Positions 17,712 through 26,514 of a stretch of 41,262 nt of DNA are shown piece by piece. Made by a program: the position numbers and the translations under genes. The notes below the pieces were generated by a model. The model searched no databases. It saw only the letters and a program-made list of their open reading frames with translations, and was not told the DNA's origin. The DNA is from Saprospiraceae bacterium (GTDB lineage: Bacteria; Bacteroidota; Bacteroidia; Chitinophagales; Saprospiraceae): NCBI GenBank assembly GCA_013214355.1, contig JABSSL010000109.1, positions 1 to 41,262 on the forward strand, in the 5' to 3' direction. The first letter of the stretch is position 1. Each line of letters begins with the position of its first letter.

Positions 17712-19373
17712 CTAGTTAATGAATCTAGGTGGATTTGTATCCCAGAATACTTGCTCTTCCAAGTTCTGTCTTTGGCTAGCCTTGGCGTTACGATCAACGT
17801 AACTAGCCGGATACCAGAACGTACGAGGGAAGGCACCAGGATCAGCTACACGAGTTAGCTGCATACCAGCAGGCTTTCCAGTACGACGGTAAGCGTTAAA
17901 GATTTCTAGACCTTGACCATGTGCTGCTAGACGGTATTCATTTACTACGATCTGTAGCTTCCCGTCGGCGTCAGCTGCATTGAAAGCATCCAATACCTCA
18001 GTCACGTAAGATTCAATCTGCATATCAGAAGGTACAAAAGCTGCATCAACTGGAGCCAATGAACTAAAGCTCATTGTCTTGGCGATGGACTTACGGATAC
18101 CATCTTCTAGGAATGCTGCTGCATCACCATTCGCACCCATAGTCAATACGGCTTCTGCTTTTAGGAAATCAACAAATGAGGATAACATGATGGGATGGAT
18201 ACCAGCTCCTAATCCACCATCGATACCAGCATTACCGATACCTGAGCAGTCGTCTGCATCAAATTTACCACCAGCTGGATATAGTCCCCAAGTAGTACGC
18301 TTCAATGCATCAGGTGGAATACCATCTTCATTACCATGAGTTCTTCCCCAGTATCCACCATATTCACCATTAGGATCTCCAAACTTGTCATTGGAAGCGG
18401 TACAATATGGTCCTTCATAGGTTCCTGGATAGTGCAATGGAAGTCCAAAGTCTAGGCAATCCAGTGTAAATAAGTCTTCTCCTACTTCATCACAATCTTG
18501 ACGGTAGAAGTAGTATCTCAAACGTGGATCTTCAGTTTCTTTATCTCCGAACATTTCCCACATCATCCAGTTGGACATGTAGTCTCCACCACCTGTCTCG
18601 TATCCATTGTACTTAGGATGACGAGAAAATGGGTTGTTACGCTCATTTCCGTAAGGGAAAGCGAAGTCACCACTAGCAGAAGTGATCGTCTGATCCATCA
18701 AAGCATTTACTGCACTTACGTTATTATCTACCAAACGAGTTTGGACGTAATAGCGTAGTTTCAACGTATTGGCAAGCTTCAACCACTTAGCAGCATCACC
18801 GCCGTAATACAGATCATTAGATGGTGTTCCCTTAGGGCTACCTAATTCAGAAATGGCCTCATCCAATAGACCTAGTGCAGCTGCATATACCGCTGCATCG
18901 TCATCTGCCGCAGGACTTGGGTTTTCTACTCCTTGCCCAGCTTCAGAGAAAGGAACATTTCCGAAAAGATCCACTAATGTCATTAAGACATAGGCTTTCA
19001 TCACCTTAACAGAGCCCGTAAAAGTATTCAAAGCATCTGCCGAAGCAATGTCAATCACCAGATCCATATCAGGAAAGAGGTTACTGTATGCCTCACTCCA
19101 AATACCGTTAAAGGTAGCAGGAGAGGTCTGGTTATCATACAGAGGACCAAACATGTGGCGCATTCTCACGAATGGCATTGTAATGTTACTGGCCGTGTAC
19201 GCGAAATCGCGAAAGTCCAGTACCACTTGGTTGTATACTAAATCAAGCTCTGCCTTGTCTGCAGTAACTGCATTCGGGTTGTCTAGCAAACCGTCCAGCT
19301 CGGTCAAATTGTCACAAGCGGATATAACAATCACTAGCAAAGTGCAGAGACTTAGCTTAAAAATATTTCTCAT
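17712..19373 (-). CDS. SusD/RagB-like nutrient-binding outer-membrane lipoprotein
   Basis: The 553-residue product has a lipoprotein signal (VIVISAC, Cys20). The helix-rich body has TPR-like SusD blocks: MKAYVLMTLVDLFGNVPFSE, DAAKWLKLANTLKLRYY, and a C-terminal EYRLAAHGQGLEIFNAYRRT with the ending PRTFWYPASYV. This places it in the SusD-like group found with peptide or glycan transporters of Bacteroidota. SusD proteins sit as lids over the SusC barrel and capture the substrate outside the cell. It starts 19 bp after the susC-like stop and is clearly co-transcribed. The substrate cannot be read from the sequence, and no glycoside hydrolase or peptidase gene lies next to it to suggest one. Confidence 0.95.
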   Translation of the reverse strand: MRNIFKLSLCTLLVIVISACDNLTELDGLLDNPNAVTADKAELDLVYNQVVLDFRDFAYTASNITMPFVRMRHMFGPLYDNQTSPATFNGIWSEAYSNLFPDMDLVIDIASADALNTFTGSVKVMKAYVLMTLVDLFGNVPFSEAGQGVENPSPAADDDAAVYAAALGLLDEAISELGSPKGTPSNDLYYGGDAAKWLKLANTLKLRYYVQTRLVDNNVSAVNALMDQTITSASGDFAFPYGNERNNPFSRHPKYNGYETGGGDYMSNWMMWEMFGDKETEDPRLRYYFYRQDCDEVGEDLFTLDCLDFGLPLHYPGTYEGPYCTASNDKFGDPNGEYGGYWGRTHGNEDGIPPDALKRTTWGLYPAGGKFDADDCSGIGNAGIDGGLGAGIHPIMLSSFVDFLKAEAVLTMGANGDAAAFLEDGIRKSIAKTMSFSSLAPVDAAFVPSDMQIESYVTEVLDAFNAADADGKLQIVVNEYRLAAHGQGLEIFNAYRRTGKPAGMQLTRVADPGAFPRTFWYPASYVDRNAKASQRQNLEEQVFWDTNPPRFIN

Positions 19374-19392
19374 GTTTTTTGCTCTTTTTTAA

Positions 19393-22300
19393 TTAGAAGG
19401 TAATTCTCAAACTTCCTCCAATTTGTCTAGAAGTAGGTACGTTCATGAATTCGAAACCTCGACCGTTACCTACACCAAGACTCAATACCTCTGGATCAAA
19501 ATTAGCACCGTCTGGGAAACCGAAGGCATCAAACCATAGGTTTTGGCCAGAAAGTGTAAATACTACAGAACCAAATGGAGAGTTCTCGATAATACTCTTA
19601 GGCAATGCATAAGAAACAGATACCTCACGCAACTTGATGTAAGTTGCATCATAAGTACGCATTTCATCTCTAAATACACCACCATTAGTCCAGTAGTGAT
19701 TGTTAGGTGTAATCTGGATGTTGTTAGGTGTTCCATCACCAAGTACACCAGGTACAATTACAGGAACGAAACGATCAAAGTCTGTTTCCTGAAGAATACC
19801 ACGACCCATCAAAGTAGAAGGTCCAGTAGCGTAAATCACACCTCCGTCAGAATATGTAACAAGAGCATTAACAGAAAGTCCTTTATAAGTCAAAGAAAGA
19901 CCACCATTAGCAGTGAACCTTGGGTTAGGATCTCCCAATTCTCCAATATCTGGAGCATCTTGGTATACACCGTTAGATGCGATAATTGGATTACCCGCAT
20001 CATCACGACGAATTCTATCCCCTAGGATAATACCATAAGGTCTTCCTACGATAGCATAGTTACCCAAACTACCATTGGCAGATGCAAATTGGATCTGATC
20101 TACACCATCAGACAAAGCCTTCACCTCACTTACGATTCTTGTTAAGTTACCATTTAAGGTTAAAGAGAAGTCAGCTGTCTGGATAGGCGTAACATCTAGC
20201 CCCAATTCAATACCTTGGTTAGACAAAGCAGCACTGTTTACTGTAGTGTTACCGAAACCAGTAGATGGGTCTAATTGCAAGTTGATGATCAAGTCAGTAG
20301 ATTGCTTATCAAACAAAGAAAGGTCAATCCCTACTCTGTTGTTGATGAAACGACCTTCTAGACCAAATTCAATCTCTGTGTGCAACTCAGGCTGCAAGTT
20401 CGGGTTACCGAAAGTATTAGATACTGAGTTCGTATTCAATACTGCACCACCTGCTGCCTTAAAGGCGTTAGGTGTAGTTGCCAATACGTTACGTGTGTTG
20501 TATGGGTTTGGATAACCCGCAGAAGTACCATATCCCAATCGAACCTTCAAGTAGTTCAACATTGTGCTCTGCTGAAGACCAGGGAAAGCTTCCGTTGGAA
20601 TGAAAGAAATAGAAGCAGAAGGATAGAATACTGATCTGTTCTGTGGTTCCAAAGTAGAAGTCCAGTCATTACGTGCCTGAACGTTCACATACAAGTAACT
20701 CTTATAACCCAAAGAAGCCGTTGCATAGGCTCCCATCAAGTTTTCCTCTCTGAAAGAAGAGAAGTTATTGTGGGTAATGAAGTTGTTGTGTGTCAACAAG
20801 CCATATACGAACTGCTGTGTACTGTAGGTACCTGTGTAGTTTCTAGTATCACGACGGATATTGAAACCAACTACCCCGTCCAAGCTCAAGTTTTCACCTA
20901 GAGGCTTGTTGTACATCAAGTTCAAGTTGTGGTCTTGGATCAAGTTGATACGCTCGTTAGTCTGCAACAAACCATCCTGCTGCTGACGTCCACCTTTGTT
21001 GATGTGGAATCTAGATCTGGTGTTGTAACCGTCCAAACCTAAGCGGTAAGTGGCAGTCAACCAATCAGCAATATCATAGCTCAAATTGATCGTACCGAAG
21101 AAACGGCTAACCAATTCTTTATCTCCTGTATTGTTCAACGTCCAGAGTGGGTGCTGGATATCGTTACCGCCTCGATAGTAGATGGAAGATTTGTCTTGAG
21201 GATTTTCGTACTCAAGCTCATACAAACCAACAGAACGAGGCGTGTAGAATACGTTGGAGAACAGAGAAGCAAAAGTTGGGTTGGAACTTGTACTACGACC
21301 AGCAGGCGGTGCAACACGGTCAGAGTTTACGTAGTTAAACGTAGTGTTGACCTTAAGACCATTAGCTAGCTTAGTAGAGATCCCTAAACCAAAGTTATGC
21401 TTGTCATACTGGCTTAAAGGCACGAATCCTTCTTCACTACGGTAACCGTAGCTGAAGTTCAAGGAAGTTCCATCAGACAATCGGTTAGCGATGTTGATAG
21501 AAGTGTTAGCGATCAAACCTGTTTGGAAGAAATTCTCTAGGTTATCGTAAGCTCGGTAGTCATAGCGAGCACCGACGTATTCAGGGAAAACGTCATTCAA
21601 AGCTGCACGATCATAAGGGTGACGGATAGTACCATCAGCACCCAAGCTATTACGGCCTGGCTGATCGAAAGGAGCACCCCAGTTTGAGAAGGCTGCAGCA
21701 GCTCTGTTCTGCCAACCATTACCATAAAGGTCCTGATCCTCAGGCAAAGAAGCGATATCGTTAGCGAAGAAAGATTGATCAATAGTTACTTCGAACTTCT
21801 TGTCCAGCTCAGAAACTGCACCGTTCTTAGTAGTGATCAATACCACACCATTACGACCTGCTTCACCGTAAAGTACAGTTGCACTCAAACCTTTCAATAC
21901 ACTAACTTCAGCGATGTTGTTAGGATCAAGGTCAAGGAAACGACTGGAAGCAGTAGCACCACCAGAAGCAGCACCACGGTCAGTGTTAGTGTCAGAGTTG
22001 AAAGGAACACCATCAACAATGAAAAGAGGTTGGTTGGTACCCGTAATAGAAGAGTAACCACGGATGATTACGTTGGTACCAGAACCTGCCAAACCTGATG
22101 TCTGGCTGATATCTACACCTGCAACCTTACCGCGAAGTACACGAGCTACGTCAGCTTCAGGTCTTAGTTCGATATCTTTAGTTCCCAAGGTTGTTACCGC
22201 ATAACCAAGTGCTTTTTTCTCGCGCTTGATACCCAAACCAGTTACAACAACCTCAGTTAGTTGTTCAGCAGATTCAGTAAGTGTAACGTCAATAACGTCG

Positions 22301-22557
22301 GAAACACCAATTGCTACTTCTTCAGTAGCGAAACCAGTGTAGCTTACTACCAAAGTAGTAGCTCCTTCTGGGACGGTCAAGGCATACTTGCCGTCAAAGT
22401 CAGTAACAGTACCGGTGGTTGTACCTTGAGCCAAAACAGTAGCTCCGATCAAGGTTTCGCCACTGTCATCGGTAACTGTACCGGTGATAGTCCTCTGTGC
22501 CATGGTTACGCCCACGCAAAAGAGGACCAGTGTAAAAACTAGTGAGAGTTTTTTCAT
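19393..22557 (-). CDS. SusC/RagA-family TonB-dependent outer-membrane transporter
   Basis: The 1054-residue product has a signal peptide (cleavage after TMA-Q near residue 20). Next comes a carboxypeptidase-regulatory-like beta domain (TITGTVTDDSGETLIGATV). The SusC plug follows, with EVVVTGLGIKREKKALGYAV, VIIRGYSSITGTNQPLFIVD and LYGEAGRNGVVLITT, and then a 22-strand barrel ending in an aromatic C-terminus (SLRITF). It imports a large substrate through the outer membrane with energy from TonB-ExbBD. It is the first gene of a susC-susD-lipoprotein operon. No TonB box could be fixed by eye. The plug motif departs slightly from the usual RGANGV sequence. Confidence 0.97.
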   Translation of the reverse strand: MKKLSLVFTLVLFCVGVTMAQRTITGTVTDDSGETLIGATVLAQGTTTGTVTDFDGKYALTVPEGATTLVVSYTGFATEEVAIGVSDVIDVTLTESAEQLTEVVVTGLGIKREKKALGYAVTTLGTKDIELRPEADVARVLRGKVAGVDISQTSGLAGSGTNVIIRGYSSITGTNQPLFIVDGVPFNSDTNTDRGAASGGATASSRFLDLDPNNIAEVSVLKGLSATVLYGEAGRNGVVLITTKNGAVSELDKKFEVTIDQSFFANDIASLPEDQDLYGNGWQNRAAAAFSNWGAPFDQPGRNSLGADGTIRHPYDRAALNDVFPEYVGARYDYRAYDNLENFFQTGLIANTSINIANRLSDGTSLNFSYGYRSEEGFVPLSQYDKHNFGLGISTKLANGLKVNTTFNYVNSDRVAPPAGRSTSSNPTFASLFSNVFYTPRSVGLYELEYENPQDKSSIYYRGGNDIQHPLWTLNNTGDKELVSRFFGTINLSYDIADWLTATYRLGLDGYNTRSRFHINKGGRQQQDGLLQTNERINLIQDHNLNLMYNKPLGENLSLDGVVGFNIRRDTRNYTGTYSTQQFVYGLLTHNNFITHNNFSSFREENLMGAYATASLGYKSYLYVNVQARNDWTSTLEPQNRSVFYPSASISFIPTEAFPGLQQSTMLNYLKVRLGYGTSAGYPNPYNTRNVLATTPNAFKAAGGAVLNTNSVSNTFGNPNLQPELHTEIEFGLEGRFINNRVGIDLSLFDKQSTDLIINLQLDPSTGFGNTTVNSAALSNQGIELGLDVTPIQTADFSLTLNGNLTRIVSEVKALSDGVDQIQFASANGSLGNYAIVGRPYGIILGDRIRRDDAGNPIIASNGVYQDAPDIGELGDPNPRFTANGGLSLTYKGLSVNALVTYSDGGVIYATGPSTLMGRGILQETDFDRFVPVIVPGVLGDGTPNNIQITPNNHYWTNGGVFRDEMRTYDATYIKLREVSVSYALPKSIIENSPFGSVVFTLSGQNLWFDAFGFPDGANFDPEVLSLGVGNGRGFEFMNVPTSRQIGGSLRITF

Positions 22558-22600
22558 ACTAATCCAGTTTTATATGAAAAATAAAAAATCCTACCGTCGT

Positions 22601-22608
22601 CAAAATTA
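22601..22608 (-). promoter_or_regulatory. Candidate -7 element for the susC operon
   Basis: On the minus strand TAATTTTG matches TAnnTTTG, giving a leader of about 35-40 bases. No good -33 TTTG is found at the right spacing. The rest of the 343-bp gap 22558-22900 is A+T rich and shows no gene, and no sigma/anti-sigma pair lies beside the operon. Confidence 0.3.
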
Positions 22609-22900
22609 GGCTTTTTGTTAAACTTTCCATAACGTTTTTTTAACTTTCAAAAAGTTCAACTCACCAACAAGGGTCAAATGGTCCAATTTTTTAATTCTTC
22701 CTAGACAGACGATAATGGAACTTTTACTCCAAAACTAGATGGTGGGCAAATTTTTATTTGGTATAAATCTTTTCACTGAAACTTTCAACCGGAATTCTGA
22801 ATTAGTCAGCCACCTTACAATCCTAAAATCGTGTTAAAATTTTAATTTTCTTGAACATTTCTGCAACAAAAAAAATTTGCGGCTCCCCTCAACTTCTCCC

Positions 22901-23623
22901 CTATTCTTCCGTCCGTAAGCAGTACAAATAGCGTTGAATGGTATTCTTCAAGCCCAGATATAAGGCGTCGGCAATTAGGGCATGACCGATAGACACTTCT
23001 AAGAGCTGCGGTACCTCTTGCTGATAGTATCGTAGGTTCTCGAGGTTCAGGTCATGGCCAGCATTGATTCCCAAGTTCAACTGGTTAGCGAGCACGGCGC
23101 AGCGACGATGCGCCTCAACTGCTTTGGCTGGGTCGGCAGCGTAGTTTTTGGCATAATTCCCCGTATAGAATTCAATTCTGTCCGCTCCTACGGCCTTTGC
23201 TCCTTCAACAAAACGTTCTTCTGGGTCAACAAAAAGGGACACACGAATACCTGCGGACTGCAGTTCAGCAATGATCTCTTTGAGGAAAGTCTCTTCTTTA
23301 ATGGTATCCCAGCCGGTATCAGAGGTTAGCACCCCAGGAGGGTCCGGAACCAGGGTAGCTTGGTGGGGTCGGTTTTCCAACACCAACTTCATAAAGTTTG
23401 GATTGGGGTACCCTTCTATATTGAACTCCGTCTTTACAATAGCCTTCAATGCTGGGATATCGCTATATCTAATGTGACGTTGATCGGGCCGGGGATGTAC
23501 AGTAATCCCCTGCGCTCCAAAGGTTTCACAATCCTTCGCTACCTGGACTAGATTGGGCAGATCCCCCCCTCTAGAATTTCGCAGTAAAGCTACTTTATTG
23601 ATGTTTACACTTAATCGAGTCAT
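22901..23623 (-). CDS. pdxJ: Pyridoxine 5'-phosphate synthase
   Basis: The 240-residue TIM-barrel enzyme condenses 1-deoxy-D-xylulose 5-phosphate with 3-amino-2-oxopropyl phosphate, the last step of the DXP-dependent vitamin B6 route. Family motifs are LSVNINKVALLRNSRGG at the N-terminus, ITVHPRPDQRHIR, EFNIEGYPN with the catalytic Glu, LVPDPPG, GINAGHDLNLENL and EVSIGHALIADALY near the C-terminus. The start is the ATG at 23623. It is a single gene, divergent from the CPBP protease across 264 bp. That gap holds a 7-bp inverted repeat (CTTATCA/TGATAAG, 23782-23809) and nothing else convincing. Confidence 0.97.
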   Translation of the reverse strand: MTRLSVNINKVALLRNSRGGDLPNLVQVAKDCETFGAQGITVHPRPDQRHIRYSDIPALKAIVKTEFNIEGYPNPNFMKLVLENRPHQATLVPDPPGVLTSDTGWDTIKEETFLKEIIAELQSAGIRVSLFVDPEERFVEGAKAVGADRIEFYTGNYAKNYAADPAKAVEAHRRCAVLANQLNLGINAGHDLNLENLRYYQQEVPQLLEVSIGHALIADALYLGLKNTIQRYLYCLRTEE

Positions 23624-23887
23624 TTCCGGTAATCATTTTAGGAATGATTTCTAAAGGTGAGCTATGGACACGGCTTTCCCACAACTTATTCATCATTCCT
23701 CAGTTATTTAATTAAATTCGCAACTGAATCCACCATGAATCCAAGTCAGTTACGGGCATTTCTTTGGCGCGAAATTACATGCTTATCACCTACTTTTCAA
23801 GTTGATAAGGTAAGACTATAAAGGAACTGCCCGATGGTATTAGGACAGAGATCGCCAATTGAGCTAGGCATATAAAATTAGAGCTGC

Positions 23888-24805
23888 ATGGAACCGCAAA
23901 CCTTATCAACGGCTACGAGATCGGCAAGAATGCCCCTTTTGATGATCCTGGCTTTTCTCTTTATTGGAATGATTGTGGGAACTCTATTGGCTTCCTTAGT
24001 CAATTTGCTGATCAGCGAAATTTGGGGCATCCCGCTTAGTTCGATGATGGATATCAATGCCGAAACCCTCTTTAGTGAACGTCAATTCTTCCGGACCGTC
24101 AACTTAGTCAGTCATATTTGCACCTTTACTATTCCTGGGCTAGCTACAGCCTATTTGTTCTATAAAAGAAATTGGTTGGCGCAATTGGAGCTGGATATCC
24201 GACCACAAAACTTCTTCATCCTAGCTGGAATCCTCTGGTTGATGGTATCCTTCCCTTTTGCTCAATGGAGTTACTGGTTCAATCAGCAATTGCCTTTACC
24301 CAGCTGGGCTACGAGCTTAGAAGGACAGGCCGAGGCCATGATCTCAGGTTTATTGAATATGGAAAGTAGTGGTGAGTTGCTCTTTTCTTTATTGGTTATG
24401 GCTGTCGCACCTGCCGTGGGAGAGGAAATTATCTTTCGAGGGATTTTACAAAAAGAATTTGAAGCTCAGATGCGTAACCCTCACCTTGCCGTTTGGGCTG
24501 CGGCCGTCATCTTCAGTGGATTCCATATGCAATTTGAAGGTTTTCTTCCACGCCTTATTCTCGGGGCTCTATTGGGATATCTCTTTTATTGGAGTCGAAG
24601 TCTTTGGATTCCAATCATTGTGCATCTCTTCTACAATGGAACTCAGATCGTTGCCTATTACACTTACGGAGAAGCGCTGGATGAAATGGCTGCCGAAAGT
24701 GAGATGCCCAACTTATTACTTAGTTTGGGATCTCTCGCTTTGTTTATCATTGGAGGATGGTATTTGGCAAAGAATAGTAAAACATTAGAGGAAAAGATCG
24801 TATGA
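23888..24805 (+). CDS. CPBP-family intramembrane metalloprotease
   Basis: The 305-residue polytopic protein has about eight hydrophobic segments. The CPBP (CAAX protease and bacteriocin-processing) motifs are in order: GEEIIFRGILQKEF near residue 180, FSGFHMQFEGF near 220, and IIVHLFYNGTQI near 250. The Glu-Glu and the two His sites form the metal centre. It would cut membrane-embedded or prenylated-type substrates in the inner membrane; the substrate is unknown. Its last four bases overlap the cdsA start (ATGA), so the two are translated together. That coupling hints at a membrane-related role but does not prove it. Confidence 0.9.
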   Translation: MEPQTLSTATRSARMPLLMILAFLFIGMIVGTLLASLVNLLISEIWGIPLSSMMDINAETLFSERQFFRTVNLVSHICTFTIPGLATAYLFYKRNWLAQLELDIRPQNFFILAGILWLMVSFPFAQWSYWFNQQLPLPSWATSLEGQAEAMISGLLNMESSGELLFSLLVMAVAPAVGEEIIFRGILQKEFEAQMRNPHLAVWAAAVIFSGFHMQFEGFLPRLILGALLGYLFYWSRSLWIPIIVHLFYNGTQIVAYYTYGEALDEMAAESEMPNLLLSLGSLALFIIGGWYLAKNSKTLEEKIV

Positions 24806-25638
24806 AAGGACTGCTAAGACGAGCCCTGACCGCTGTGATTTTTGTCGCAGTCATGGTTGGAGGCTTATTTGGGGGGCATTATTCTTTTGTTACCCTGTTT
24901 TTATTGATTACAGGATTGTGCCTTTGGGAATACCTGGGATTGGTATTAGAAAATGCGGGTAAAAAAGATCTGATACGGAAGCTACTCGGTTTGGGGATGG
25001 GAATACTACCTTTCGTGCTTGCTTCCATTGTACAGCTCAATTTAATATCCGACCGGGAAAACTTCATTGTCCTAGCCTCCATCTTGTTTTCTCCCTTTGT
25101 TTTTTTGTCCTTCGTCTATGAGCTCTATGCCGGTTCCGAAAAACCCTTCACAAATCTTGCCTACCTGATCTTAGGGGTATTTTACATTGGAATTCCATTT
25201 GCCTTACTAGACTTTGTCGCCTTTTCTGGGGAATATTTCTATGCCACTACGGTTTTAGGCCTCTTACTTTTGACCTGGACCAATGATACTATGGCTTACC
25301 TAATCGGTTCGCAAATCGGTAAGACTCCCCTATTTCCCAGAATTTCTCCAAAAAAGACTTGGGAAGGCACACTGGGAGGGGCCGCCGTTTCCTTCATCGT
25401 CGCCTACCTCTTGAGTCTATATATTCCGGAACTTAGTTTCATAAACTGGATGGTCCTGGCATTGATCATTTCAGTATTCGGCAGTTTAGGGGATCTGGTA
25501 GAGTCGATGCTAAAGCGGAGTCATCAAATCAAAGATTCGGGCAGTCTTTTGCCTGGACATGGTGGGTTTCTGGATCGGTTCGATGGCTTCATCTTCATGC
25601 TGCCTTTTGCTGCCGCTTATTTATTGTGGATTAGGTGA
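24802..25638 (+). CDS. cdsA: Phosphatidate cytidylyltransferase (CDP-diglyceride synthase)
   Basis: The 278-residue integral membrane enzyme makes CDP-diacylglycerol from CTP and phosphatidic acid, the entry point of bacterial phospholipid synthesis. It has about eight membrane spans. Diagnostic motifs are RISPKKTWEGTLGGAA and GDLVESMLKRSHQIKDSGSL, leading to the family signature LLPGHGGFLDRFDG near the C-terminus. The start is the ATG at 24802, which overlaps the stop of the protease gene by 4 bp. The gene is complete, and it is the last gene before a long gene-poor stretch. Confidence 0.97.
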   Translation: MKGLLRRALTAVIFVAVMVGGLFGGHYSFVTLFLLITGLCLWEYLGLVLENAGKKDLIRKLLGLGMGILPFVLASIVQLNLISDRENFIVLASILFSPFVFLSFVYELYAGSEKPFTNLAYLILGVFYIGIPFALLDFVAFSGEYFYATTVLGLLLLTWTNDTMAYLIGSQIGKTPLFPRISPKKTWEGTLGGAAVSFIVAYLLSLYIPELSFINWMVLALIISVFGSLGDLVESMLKRSHQIKDSGSLLPGHGGFLDRFDGFIFMLPFAAAYLLWIR

Positions 25639-26514
25639 GGGGAGAGGATAGTAATCGGGGCTGAAGGATGTGCAATCCATTGACGATGGTCGATAGTGGG
25701 CAGCAGGAGGATTGCGGAGGAAAGAAAGCAGATCGTAGATGGCCAGTCGGTGGTCGATAGTGCTCAGCTTGCATATCCCTAAGTGAGGTGCTGCCTGGGC
25801 AAGATTGTTAGGCTCGATGGGTTATGGACCGATAAATCAGAGACCTGGATCTGCCCTCCTCTGTCCTATAACAAGGAAGGGAACGGATTTCTGACTGCCC
25901 ACTCCACAAAAGTTAAGAGCAGGTTAAATAGAAAGCGAGTTGGAGGATATACAGATTCCATTTCTATTTTTGATGCCATCAAAGGAGCCACACTTTGATT
26001 TTCACGCAAGTAACTTACTCCTCACAAGGGTGATTTTGCAGATCACCCATCGGACCAATTCAGTTCGGAGTTTACAAGAATAGCACAACAAGTAGGATAT
26101 AATTTTGTCTCTCCTATGCTTTACACAACCCATTGGGAATGAGCTTTTTTTCTATCCCAGCATGGGATATTGTCTTTTATAATTCTAAATCGAATTGTAG
26201 ATTTACGAATTCTTTGAAAGAATAGGGAATAGGATCATCCAACTGCACGACAATTATAAAATCAACATTATCAATGGAATCATCAGCCTTTAACCCGAAT
26301 GATGAAAAGGAAGAGAAACCACCGATCTTTTCGTCCTGGAAGCAGATGTACATTTTTGTGCTAGTCACACATACAGTCATCATCTTATTATTTTACCTTT
26401 TTTCCCAAGCCTTTTCTTGACCTGCGTTGACATCACCCCTCGATGATCACGCTTTGTGCTTGAATTTCTTCACCAGATTACCGGTGACGGTAGTTTTGAA
26501 ATGACTTTTCACTA
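25639..26514. other. 876-bp gap without a convincing gene
   Basis: The gap after cdsA contains a 12-bp direct repeat TGGTCGATAGTG at 25687-25698 and 25751-25762, and a hairpin GGGTGAT/ATCACCC at 26028-26048. Short open frames at 25783-25998 (+), 26014-26142 (+, no start codon) and 26177-26383 (-) match nothing recognised. The stretch reads like decayed sequence or an untranslated spacer. Confidence 0.6.
26491..26498 (+). promoter_or_regulatory. Candidate -7 element of the symporter promoter
   Basis: TAGTTTTG matches TAnnTTTG and lies 16 bp before the symporter ATG, so the leader would be about 10 bases. The -33 region has only TTTC at a slightly long spacing, so the match is partial. Confidence 0.35.

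Noticed and set aside
25783-25998. A 71-residue plus-strand open frame after cdsA
   Set aside because: Its composition and position next to short direct repeats look like noncoding DNA; nothing recognised matches.
26014-26142. A 42-codon plus-strand frame containing EFTRIAQQVGYNF, possibly a gene remnant
   Set aside because: It has no start codon at its head and no recognised family, so it stays only as a note in the gene-poor gap.
26177-26383. A 68-residue minus-strand open frame
   Set aside because: There is no promoter element, no motif and no neighbour that supports it, although an orphan small gene cannot be fully excluded.
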